In this document: positions 8,070 to 15,010 of the stretch, piece after piece
How the letters are laid out: each line of letters begins with the position of its first letter
Numbering within the stretch: position 1 is the stretch's first letter
Virus record (IMG/VR): IMGVR_UViG_3300044655_002370
Coordinates: 1 to 23,260 of that record
Reading direction: 5' to 3' (one strand)
DNA: 23,260 nucleotides
Source of the DNA: a virus
Made by a program: the position numbers and the translations under genes
The notes under the pieces: model-generated
The model's input: the letters and a program-made list of their open reading frames with translations, nothing else
The model's database searches: none
What the model was told of the DNA's origin: nothing

Positions 8070-8546
8070 TTATGAATCAATAAATTGAGAAAAACATAAT
8101 GCTTTAATAGAAGAAGTTTCATAAATTCTTTCTATTGTATCTACATAAATCTCAGTTGATTCTAAAGTTGATGGATTTTTTACCCAAGCTCTAATACTAC
8201 TATTTGAATAATTTGGAACAATTTTATCAAGATTACCAATTATTACTTTACCATTTTCAGAATTAATTTGTGAATTTACAATAGTTCCTCTAACTCTATC
8301 ACCAGGTTTAAAATAAAATTTAAGCTTGCTTACGGCTAAATCAAATGATGTATATCCAGGATCTCCATTTACTGACATATCAGTAAGAGGAACTTGTTTT
8401 ACTGAAATACCTGGAGTAAATTGACTCTTTCCAGCAGTAAAGTTAAAATCACCCTTGGTTCCATAAAAAGGAAGACCTTTGGCAAAATTACCACTAGTCA
8501 TTGCACTCATTGCACTCCATTCATTAAGTCTATCGATCTTTATCAT
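8070..8546 (-). CDS. unknown protein of the pre-fibre cluster
   Basis: This is a 158-residue protein (MIKIDRLNEWSAMSAMTSG...). The N-terminal 60 residues are Gly/Ser/Thr-rich and extended. Residues about 75-150 look like a small beta-barrel: KLKFYFKPGDRVRGTIVNSQ, VIIGNLDKIVPN, IRAWVKNPSTLESTEIYVDT. The PGDRVRGTIV segment resembles an OB/SH3-like strand-turn, but I do not recognise a family. Its ATG shares one base with the stop of the preceding gene (TAATG at 8548-8544), so translation is coupled. Context suggests a virion component. Confidence 0.6.
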   Translation of the reverse strand: MIKIDRLNEWSAMSAMTSGNFAKGLPFYGTKGDFNFTAGKSQFTPGISVKQVPLTDMSVNGDPGYTSFDLAVSKLKFYFKPGDRVRGTIVNSQINSENGKVIIGNLDKIVPNYSNSSIRAWVKNPSTLESTEIYVDTIERIYETSSIKALCFSQFIDS

Positions 8547-8953
8547 TAGTAAGAGATTGGCATTGAGTTTCTTTTATATCCAAAAATAGAATAATTTCCA
8601 GACTCATCTACTTCATTTCCTAGAGAATCACAAAAAATAAATTTCTTTAAATAAACATCAATTATTGTTCTAGTTGAAAGTAAATATACTATTGGATATA
8701 GTGGAGCATTTGTATCATCATTTGATAATCCCCAAACCTTTATATGAGTTGCAGTGTTAGCAGAAGTCAAGTCTGCAAATTCCACTTTAAAGATCGGGCC
8801 TAGAGTATTACCATATTGTTGAGTATCGCCGATTTGAATCTTACCTAGTGAGGTAGGTTCATTTGCTGCTCTTCGACGATCTGTTCTAATGAATGTAGGT
8901 GTGTATACATTGCCTGCTTCCAATACAATTATTTCAGTTGCGTAATTTGACAT
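8546..8953 (-). CDS. unknown beta-rich protein of the pre-fibre cluster
   Basis: This 135-residue protein starts MSNYATEIIVLEAGNVYTPT. It alternates short strands and polar loops, including a charged RTDRRRAANEP loop (about 24-34), FKVEFADLTSANTATHIKVW (about 55-74) and YLLSTRTIIDVYLKKFIF (about 88-105). No membrane segment, signal peptide or known motif was seen. It overlaps the next gene by one base (TAATG). The start is preceded by an A/T-only leader after the stop of the 175-residue gene. It is probably a structural or connector protein; function is unknown. Confidence 0.6.
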   Translation of the reverse strand: MSNYATEIIVLEAGNVYTPTFIRTDRRRAANEPTSLGKIQIGDTQQYGNTLGPIFKVEFADLTSANTATHIKVWGLSNDDTNAPLYPIVYLLSTRTIIDVYLKKFIFCDSLGNEVDESGNYSIFGYKRNSMPISY

Positions 8954-8966
8954 TCTATTTAATTTT

Positions 8967-9494
8967 TTATAAAGCGGTTCCTAGTAAAACTAATGCAGTT
9001 ATTCTAACTTGATAGCTAGCATGAGTATTAGTAACTTCTATCTTATTTATTAATTGAGATGGATCATTTGATTTAGGATTAGTAAATATTGAAAAGAAGT
9101 TATATAATGGATAATCAGTTGATATACCATCATACGTCTCAATTGTTAATTTAACATTCTTATCAGCAATTAATATTTCTTCTGAATTTGAATCGTTAGT
9201 TGGATAAGTTATCTTAAGAAGTATTCCTCTCGCATATGCTTTGCCACTTACTAGGGTAGCTAGTGGAATAGGTAAGTTATTATTAAAAAGTTCTTGTGCT
9301 CCTCCAGTTAAATCTAGATTAACTCCAACACATGAATATCCGTCGGTCGGGAATGCAAAATCCTTTAGACTAAACTCTTCGGTAATTTCTTTACCATCAG
9401 TTATACCAAAGGTTTTATTGTCGAATACTTGAAGAATGGGCTGATTTTCAGATCCTCCACAACAATCACATACTGCGTTTAAATTAATAGACAT
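8967..9494 (-). CDS. unknown protein with N-terminal CDCCGG cysteine cluster
   Basis: This 175-residue protein has a striking N-terminus, MSINLNAVCDCCGGSENQ, with Cys at 9, 11 and 12 and a Gly pair after. The body looks all-beta (EITEEFSLKDFAF, GVNLDLTGGAQELFNNN, ARGILLKITYP, NVKLTIETYDG) and ends with a strand pair ASYQVRITALVLLGTAL. The cysteine cluster could bind metal or form disulfides; no further cysteine ligand is close except Cys at about 55. The spacer before it carries the recurrent A/T leader. I do not recognise a family. It is the first of four small genes leading to the fibre cluster. Confidence 0.6.
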   Translation of the reverse strand: MSINLNAVCDCCGGSENQPILQVFDNKTFGITDGKEITEEFSLKDFAFPTDGYSCVGVNLDLTGGAQELFNNNLPIPLATLVSGKAYARGILLKITYPTNDSNSEEILIADKNVKLTIETYDGISTDYPLYNFFSIFTNPKSNDPSQLINKIEVTNTHASYQVRITALVLLGTAL

Positions 9495-9517
9495 TCGTAA
9501 AACTTTTTATTATTTAT

Positions 9518-10282
9518 TTACGAACCTCTCAGTTTATTGAATGGTCTATCTGGTAAAACTCCAGGTTTAATGCGAATTTTTTCAGGAATAATATCATTTT
9601 CTTCAGGATAATCAATAAAAATAACATTGTCATCAATTGATGGTTCTTCATATTGAGTAAATGCAAGAGCAGATGGCTCACCTAATTTATCTTCTTCTGA
9701 TATTTCAGGAAGTTTCCCATCTTCTCGTAAATCTTTAACTTTTTCCCAAACCTTATTTGAAACAATCTTTTCTTTAGTAGGCAACGGTTCATCTACTACT
9801 TGAGTAGGTACTTCATTATCAATATCACCATACTTAATAAAAAAGTGTAAACATGTTAATGAAATAAGTGGAAGTAATCCACCTTCCAATAATGCTAGTA
9901 ATCTACGTTGAGCTAGTAAATCAGTAGTATCACTAAATGAATCAAATAATGGAAACGTTAATTCTGCCCAATCTTTAAATCCGCTTGAATTAATATCAAT
10001 TTCAGTATAACTAAAATAAATATTTCCAATAAATTGAATAAGTGTTACTATAATAAAAACAAACCATACTGAAAAGCCTTTTACTTTTACTGATGATGCC
10101 GCAATAGCAGACATTGCTGCAACTTCTATTGCAATTGAAAGATATACTGCCCAGCTTATAGGATTAGCTAAGTCATACCATCTAACTACGTGAGAAATTG
10201 ATATTGCTGCAACTGATAATATTGGGATTAAAAAAGCTATTCTAATTAATGATTCTTTATTTCGATTTATCCAATTTAACAT
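9518..10282 (-). CDS. four-helix membrane protein with acidic cytoplasmic tail
   Basis: This 254-residue protein has four hydrophobic segments: about 11-32 (IRIAFLIPILSVAAISISHV), 43-63, 69-91 (FSVWFVFIIVTLIQFIGNIYF) and 128-149. A loop of about 35 residues lies between the third and fourth. Residues 150-254 form a hydrophilic, Glu/Asp/Pro-rich tail ending DRPFNKLRGS. Positive charges before the first helix suggest an N-in topology, with both ends cytoplasmic. No family is recognised with confidence. Phage multi-pass proteins of this size can be holin-like, exclusion or membrane-remodelling factors; the long acidic tail is unusual for a holin. It follows a 96-residue membrane-anchored gene by 10 bases. 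Confidence 0.65.
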   Translation of the reverse strand: MLNWINRNKESLIRIAFLIPILSVAAISISHVVRWYDLANPISWAVYLSIAIEVAAMSAIAASSVKVKGFSVWFVFIIVTLIQFIGNIYFSYTEIDINSSGFKDWAELTFPLFDSFSDTTDLLAQRRLLALLEGGLLPLISLTCLHFFIKYGDIDNEVPTQVVDEPLPTKEKIVSNKVWEKVKDLREDGKLPEISEEDKLGEPSALAFTQYEEPSIDDNVIFIDYPEENDIIPEKIRIKPGVLPDRPFNKLRGS

Positions 10283-10292
10283 TTAAAAATTA

Positions 10293-10583
10293 TTATTTTT
10301 CTAACTCTGAAATCTCTTTATCTATTTCAGATTGGCGATTCATATCAAATAATTTACGATCAGTTGATTGAATCATCCTTTTTTCAGATTTTAAGCCTTC
10401 TATTTTTAGATCTGTTCTAGTTACTGTAATTAATTCTAGTGAATCTATTTTATTTGATACTGAATCAAGTCTTTTATTAACTGATTTAGTAGGATTCCCG
10501 CAAGTATTAAAGAAAATCACTATTACTAAAAATACAAGTAATTTTCTATAATGTTTATCAAGAAAGTCATTAAATTTTTTCAT
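10293..10583 (-). CDS. membrane-anchored coiled-coil protein (spanin-like topology)
   Basis: This is a 96-residue protein. A basic N-terminus (MKKFNDFLDKHYRK) leads into one hydrophobic helix (about 15-27, LLVFLVIVIFF), then NTCGN, then a long, probably coiled-coil region (VNKRLDSVSNKIDSLELI, later SEIDKEISELEK). The topology is N-in with a periplasmic coiled coil, as in inner-membrane spanins or other small phage envelope proteins. The Cys after the helix is not in a good lipobox (F-N-T-C), so lipoprotein processing is doubtful. Its neighbours on both sides are membrane proteins, giving a three-gene membrane cluster. Identity is uncertain. Confidence 0.65.
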   Translation of the reverse strand: MKKFNDFLDKHYRKLLVFLVIVIFFNTCGNPTKSVNKRLDSVSNKIDSLELITVTRTDLKIEGLKSEKRMIQSTDRKLFDMNRQSEIDKEISELEK

Positions 10584-10605
10584 GAATAATATTTTTTATT
10601 ATTTA

Positions 10606-11067
10606 TTATAAGATTACTGATATACTTAAAGCTAGTGCAATAAATAATGCTGAAAAATAAACTGATCCGTATATAAGATCTGATCGACGATATTCGTTAA
10701 ACTTAAATCCTATCTGAAGAATATATCCATAGAATGCATCTGTTTGAATTCTTTCATAATCAACTTTAATAGCATCAAGTATTCCCTCTTTTGTTAGGAA
10801 ATCATTATACCGATTCATTTTTTCAGCAACTAATTTAAGTTCTACTGATTCTTGTGAAGTTTCCGAATATAATAATAATTCAGGATTTAAATCAATTCCT
10901 ATATACATATTTGAATTCGAATCAACTTTTAATCCTATTTCATCAAGCTTCCCTTGAGAATTTAGTTCAGCGATAATTTTTTTAAATTTTGAATACTTCG
11001 TTAATTCTTCAACATGCTTAGCAAGTCTCTTGTATATCCTAGTCGGTTCAATATAATCAAGTATCAT
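10606..11067 (-). CDS. tail-anchored protein downstream of sigma factor
   Basis: This 153-residue protein has a charged N-terminal region of about 130 residues and one C-terminal hydrophobic helix (about 131-152, [22 protein letters not shown]), so it is predicted to be tail-anchored with its bulk in the cytoplasm. The soluble part includes [20 protein letters not shown] and a strand pair [15 protein letters not shown]. Its ATG overlaps the TGA stop of the sigma factor by four bases (ATGA, 11067-11064), so the two are translationally coupled. A membrane protein coupled to a sigma factor is reminiscent of sigma/anti-sigma pairs, but it shows no recognised anti-sigma motif and that role is only a hypothesis. 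Confidence 0.65.
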   Translation of the reverse strand: MILDYIEPTRIYKRLAKHVEELTKYSKFKKIIAELNSQGKLDEIGLKVDSNSNMYIGIDLNPELLLYSETSQESVELKLVAEKMNRYNDFLTKEGILDAIKVDYERIQTDAFYGYILQIGFKFNEYRRSDLIYGSVYFSALFIALALSISVIL

Positions 11068-11690
11068 AATAATATAAATTTTATTTTTTCTTCAAATTGA
11101 GGATTCTTCTTTAGTATAGACACTCTAATATCTAATCTAATTTTTCTTAATTTTGTTTTAACAGTATTCTCATTTATTTCATAATCCAGAGCAATCTGTC
11201 TAACTTTTTTATGGTTTATCATTTTATCAATTGCGATATTTTTTAATAATTCGTCTTCTATTAAAAATATCTCATCTATAGTAGTTTGATATAACATATC
11301 AATATCTCCAAAAGTATCAGATTCTACCAAATCTCCTGGCTTATCTACTTTTGCAAATACTGTCTCAATATCATAATGTGAATTCTTTTTTAATTGATGT
11401 AGATAAAAAAGAGTTTCATTTCTAGCAATAGTATAGATCCACGTGGTAAATCTACCTTTTTCAAAATCAAATTGAGCAATATTCTTAAAAATCTTTTTTA
11501 ATGTAAACTGCAGAGCTTCTTCTGTATCAAATTCATTTTTACAAAATTTCCAAATATAATATTTCAATTTTGGATAAATTAATGAAGCTAATTCATTAGT
11601 TTCACGAGTAGTACTTTCTTTACGTAGAAGGCGTTCAGATATTTCTTGAATTCTCTCGTTAATTTTTATGTTAGTTGATTCATATCCCAT
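11064..11690 (-). CDS. phage-encoded ECF-type sigma-70 family sigma factor
   Basis: This 208-residue protein probably redirects host RNA polymerase, most likely to late phage promoters. Region 2 spans about 36-102: helices with [32 protein letters not shown] and the diagnostic [19 protein letters not shown] (F-x-x-W-x-Y-x-I-A-R-N, promoter melting/-10 recognition). Region 4 spans about 142-192, with a helix-turn-helix at about 161-186 ([20 protein letters not shown]). The two-domain layout and length match ECF sigma factors, whereas T4 gp55 is a divergent sigma lacking a normal region 4. It starts three bases after the small gene upstream and is coupled to a tail-anchored protein downstream. 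Target promoters are unknown. Confidence 0.85.
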   Translation of the reverse strand: MGYESTNIKINERIQEISERLLRKESTTRETNELASLIYPKLKYYIWKFCKNEFDTEEALQFTLKKIFKNIAQFDFEKGRFTTWIYTIARNETLFYLHQLKKNSHYDIETVFAKVDKPGDLVESDTFGDIDMLYQTTIDEIFLIEDELLKNIAIDKMINHKKVRQIALDYEINENTVKTKLRKIRLDIRVSILKKNPQFEEKIKFILL

Positions 11691-11693
11691 AAG

Positions 11694-12002
11694 TTATACA
11701 TTAATACTATTTTTTTTATTGAGTACTTTTATTATTTTTAAGCACTCTGCACACTTTTCATACTCTTCACAAGATTCATAAAAAGAAATTGCTCCTTCTA
11801 ATCCACTCACAAACTTTTCTCTAGACAAGTTAATTGTATAATCCGTCGAATTAATCGAGATTTTAACAATAGTCACCTCATTGTTATCTAGATCTAAATA
11901 GTGTTCCTTAATTGATTTCAAGAGATTATCATATATCTCTATCTTATGGCGGTTGAATACATCATCGAGTCCAATTTCGCCTTGAAATTTAAGAGTTTTC
12001 AT
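11694..12002 (-). CDS. small protein with UVR-like C-terminal helix, next to sigma factor
   Basis: This is a 102-residue protein if translation starts at the ATG at 12002 (MKTLKFQGEIGLDDVF). An in-frame TTG 18 bases upstream is possible but less likely. The N-terminal part is mixed, with a strand pair NEVTIVKISINSTDYTINLS (about 41-60). The C-terminal helix GLEGAISFYESCEEYEKCAE (about 68-87) has the look of a UVR-type or phage 'EYEKCA' helical motif and carries Cys 78, 84 and 87. It ends just before the sigma factor, so it may belong to the same regulatory set, for example as a sigma partner. No family is assigned. Confidence 0.6.
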   Translation of the reverse strand: MKTLKFQGEIGLDDVFNRHKIEIYDNLLKSIKEHYLDLDNNEVTIVKISINSTDYTINLSREKFVSGLEGAISFYESCEEYEKCAECLKIIKVLNKKNSINV

Positions 12003-12049
12003 AATTTTAGAATTACACAATATTTTTATATTATGATACTAAAAAAAAT

Positions 12050-14026
12050 TTAACTTTTAAAAAATTTATTTTTCATTGCATTCATTTTTTCCAATGATTC
12101 AATATCAAATACGTGACGTCTGACTGATCGATCGTCTTCTGCTCCATTGGATGAAGCATTCATTCCTCGCAATGCATCATAATCATATAACGGTTTTGCA
12201 TTACCTGATCTAAAAAAACTAAATATTTTTTCTTCAATTTCTTTTCGATATTCTGGAGTAGTTGATTCATATGTTGATGTAGCTAGATCCCAATATTGAG
12301 ATGATTCAAAGAAAGGTGAAAGATTTACACAAGTCATAGCAAGGTCATCATTCCCATTCTGTCCTCGATATGTGCCGCCTTTAGATTTACCAAATGACAT
12401 TAATTCCATAGTAGTTAAGTAATCAGTAGGAATTATCTTATTAATTGAGATTAAATATTTAAACTTCTCGCAATATCTTACTTTATTAGTTGGCCCTAGT
12501 CTTAGTCCGGGTTTTACATTAACTGCCATTTCAGTATGTTTCGTATGGACTAATTGTGATGTCCAAAATTCTGGATTATCAACTAATCTATTATGAATAA
12601 GCTCACCTTTATGGTTCCACTCAAGAACGATCCTAACTTGGTCAGGATTAAATATTTTATACGTAACATATTCTACTGCTGCAGCAAATTGATTAATATC
12701 AGTTTCATTTGATCTAAAGTGCCCAATTTGAACAATTGAAATAGCATCTAATTCTGATCGAACAGCCTCTTTCTTTTTAAGAAGTTCCTTTACAGGTAAT
12801 GCAACAAGTTTATAAATATTTAGGATTGAATAATCTCCTCCTACCCCATCTGCTGTGTCTACTGAAAATACATAATATGCAGGATCACTCTTAAAGTCAG
12901 TTATTGATCGCTTTGCATAATTAGGATGAAATGAAAGATATTCATTTAAGAACTGCCAATCCTCTTCTAATGCAAAATTAGGACTTACATAATTTGATTT
13001 AATATTATATAGTCTCTTTAATTCAGTCGAATTTAATAATAGTTGATCTGATGAAAAGAACTGAAGACCATATTCCTGATTAAAATCTTCAACTGATCCT
13101 AAATTGGCAATAACCGCCTGCTTCCAAGCTTCATCTCTACCTCCAACTTGCCACCAATCTACTCTTAATGGAACATAATCACTTAATCCAGCAATTGCAT
13201 CTGACCAAATATCATAGAATTTATTCTTACCATTTGGAGTAGACGTAATAATTACCTTTGCATTTGGATCGGCTGTAATTGTAGGAAGGATCGCTTTATA
13301 AAAATCATTTAAGTTTGCCTCATTGATATGCGCAAACTCATCCATATATAATAAGTTGACTGAGAGACCAATACCTGATTTCTTAGTAGTTGTTCTAGCA
13401 ACAATACGTGAGTCGTTATCGAATTTAATATTTCCACTGTTAATATGTTTTATTCCGGGCTTCATAAAAAATGGCAAATTGTCTAAGCCAATTTTAAATT
13501 TATCGATTAATTCTCGAGTAGTTGTAAAGTTATCTGCAACTATAAGAGCAGTTTTTTCAGAATTAAATAGAAGAAACCATAATATGTAGATTGCCGATGT
13601 TACTGATTTACCAGTTTGTCGACTTGCCATTAAGATGTTATATTTGTTTGCTTTAAATGAAAGTAGTATCTCTTCCTGAAAATCACGAAGTCCTCCAGCA
13701 TCCTTTACTAGCTGTACACCATCCTCTGTCTGGATCATACAGTAATTCCAAGCAAAATATAATAAGTCATGTTTACACTTCTTAAGTTCATTCCACTCTT
13801 CTGGTGTATATTCAAAAGGCATATTTGCCCTTTTTAAATTAATGTCATTATCTTTAAATGGAGAATTATGTAGACCTTTTATATCCATTCCATTATCAAC
13901 TTCGTCCAATAATTTATTGATTCGAAGAGTTGTCCACATCGACGAATTAATATCATCATCTCCTCCAGAAAGACCTGAAATCTTGCGTGGCGTAAATGCC
14001 CCTCGATTAGTCATAATATCTTTCAT
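12050..14026 (-). CDS. terminase large subunit (T4 gp17-like ATPase-nuclease)
   Basis: This 658-residue protein is the DNA-packaging motor that translocates and cuts concatemeric DNA at the prohead portal (T4 gp17 is 610 residues). ATPase domain: Walker A SRQTGKS at 135-141, Walker B LLYMDEFAH with D229/E230, and coupling motif ITSTPNG around 260-266. RNase H-like nuclease domain: SVDTADGVGGDYS with D390 and D393, IVLEWNHKGE with E469, and GNDDLAMT with D560/D561. All main catalytic acidic residues are visible, so it should be active. The start is ATG at 14026; a second in-frame ATG four codons later is possible. It is preceded by a candidate small terminase four bases away. Confidence 0.95.
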   Translation of the reverse strand: MKDIMTNRGAFTPRKISGLSGGDDDINSSMWTTLRINKLLDEVDNGMDIKGLHNSPFKDNDINLKRANMPFEYTPEEWNELKKCKHDLLYFAWNYCMIQTEDGVQLVKDAGGLRDFQEEILLSFKANKYNILMASRQTGKSVTSAIYILWFLLFNSEKTALIVADNFTTTRELIDKFKIGLDNLPFFMKPGIKHINSGNIKFDNDSRIVARTTTKKSGIGLSVNLLYMDEFAHINEANLNDFYKAILPTITADPNAKVIITSTPNGKNKFYDIWSDAIAGLSDYVPLRVDWWQVGGRDEAWKQAVIANLGSVEDFNQEYGLQFFSSDQLLLNSTELKRLYNIKSNYVSPNFALEEDWQFLNEYLSFHPNYAKRSITDFKSDPAYYVFSVDTADGVGGDYSILNIYKLVALPVKELLKKKEAVRSELDAISIVQIGHFRSNETDINQFAAAVEYVTYKIFNPDQVRIVLEWNHKGELIHNRLVDNPEFWTSQLVHTKHTEMAVNVKPGLRLGPTNKVRYCEKFKYLISINKIIPTDYLTTMELMSFGKSKGGTYRGQNGNDDLAMTCVNLSPFFESSQYWDLATSTYESTTPEYRKEIEEKIFSFFRSGNAKPLYDYDALRGMNASSNGAEDDRSVRRHVFDIESLEKMNAMKNKFFKS

Positions 14027-14030
14027 GTAA

Positions 14031-14762
14031 TTAAATTATTTCAGTTAGATCAATAAAATCATCGCCTTCATCATCTGAGGAAAGGTGTATATTTTTAGAT
14101 CTCATCAATTCTGATTTATTACTTGGGTCAACTAGTGCACCAGGTCGATGTTTACTTAAATCAGTTTCTTCAGCTGGTAAACTCTTCATTACATTCTTTG
14201 TCCCAACCGTAATAAAGAATTGTCCTTCATTTGAACTAGAATCTATTATCTGTGAATCTGGGTTTGCTGGAGGGGCTGAATTTAATTGTCTATATGTATC
14301 CTCAAGAAATATAACATAGTTTGCCTGCATCTTTGTAATAGAAGCCATCTTATCTTGGAGCTGACCCATTACTTCAATCAGCCTAGGATGAGTATTTCCA
14401 GAAGTTATCTCCTCCATTACTTTAATAATAGTAATCTTAATTGTTTTTAATTGAAAAAATAAATTCGATATATTAATAGTATCCAATTCTTTTTTATGTC
14501 TAGCGTAATCATTCTTTTCAAATATTCCAGCGTCTACAAAATTCTTAAATAGGGAATCTGTTATTTCTCTAGCCTTTATTGTAAACTGATTACTCATTTC
14601 CTCAAAATCATATGGACTTTCAGGTCGAGTTTTTTCTGAAATTTCGTTATCGACTACCATATCATTATGCGATTCAGTACCAACTGAACTAAGTAGTGAT
14701 TGAATCTCGTCTCTTAGGTGAGCACGATTTTCACGACTCATTCCCGCTTTATTTCCAGCCAT
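14031..14762 (-). CDS. candidate terminase small subunit / helical protein
   Basis: This 243-residue protein lies immediately upstream of the large terminase (4-base gap). The N-terminus (about 1-50) is polar. The centre (about 55-160) is strongly helical with likely coiled-coil segments (NQFTIKAREITDSLFKNF, FFQLKTIKITIIKVMEEI, IEVMGQLQDKMASITKMQ). The C-terminal 80 residues are acidic and disordered, ending DDEGDDFIDLTEII. T4 gp16 has a similar plan, with a helical oligomerising core and flexible ends, but is shorter (164 residues). Position and architecture suggest the small terminase; sequence recognition is not strong enough to be sure. It could instead be another head or neck accessory protein. 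Confidence 0.55.
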   Translation of the reverse strand: MAGNKAGMSRENRAHLRDEIQSLLSSVGTESHNDMVVDNEISEKTRPESPYDFEEMSNQFTIKAREITDSLFKNFVDAGIFEKNDYARHKKELDTINISNLFFQLKTIKITIIKVMEEITSGNTHPRLIEVMGQLQDKMASITKMQANYVIFLEDTYRQLNSAPPANPDSQIIDSSSNEGQFFITVGTKNVMKSLPAEETDLSKHRPGALVDPSNKSELMRSKNIHLSSDDEGDDFIDLTEII

Positions 14763-14763
14763 A

Positions 14764-15009
14764 TTATCTAATTTTATTTTCGTACTTATCTAGTGCAGGA
14801 TTAGCTGAGATTTTAATTTGTTTTACTGATTCTACCCATTCATATACTATTTTCTCAACCTGATCTAATAAGTAATCAAGTAGAGGGTGTGCTCCGAACA
14901 TTTGTGATGATAATGTTCTCTTTAATATTTGTCCCTTATAATTAAATCCCGTATTAATACGTTTTTCGTGTCTTTCATAAATAGGGCGATATATGCTGTC
15001 TTTTACCAT
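14764..15009 (-). CDS. small unknown protein between gp6-like and terminase genes
   Basis: This 81-residue basic protein (MVKDSIYRPIYERHEKRINT...) has a likely helical core, HPLLDYLLDQVEKIVYEWVE (about 41-60), and a Lys-rich C-terminus. It has no Cys, no membrane segment and no recognised motif. One base separates its start from the stop of the gp6-like gene and one base separates its stop from the next gene's start, so it is an integral member of the late operon. Size and place suggest a baseplate or head accessory protein; function is unknown. Confidence 0.6.
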   Translation of the reverse strand: MVKDSIYRPIYERHEKRINTGFNYKGQILKRTLSSQMFGAHPLLDYLLDQVEKIVYEWVESVKQIKISANPALDKYENKIR

Positions 15010-15010
15010 A

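Noticed and set aside
10293-10583. Lipoprotein call for the membrane-anchored coiled-coil protein
   Set aside because: The Cys after the hydrophobic helix is preceded by F-N-T, which does not fit a lipobox, so a plain N-terminal anchor is more likely.
12003-12020. Upstream TTG start for the 108-residue version of the gene before sigma
   Set aside because: The ATG at 12002 gives a normal start in the same A/T context used by neighbours. The six extra residues add no motif.
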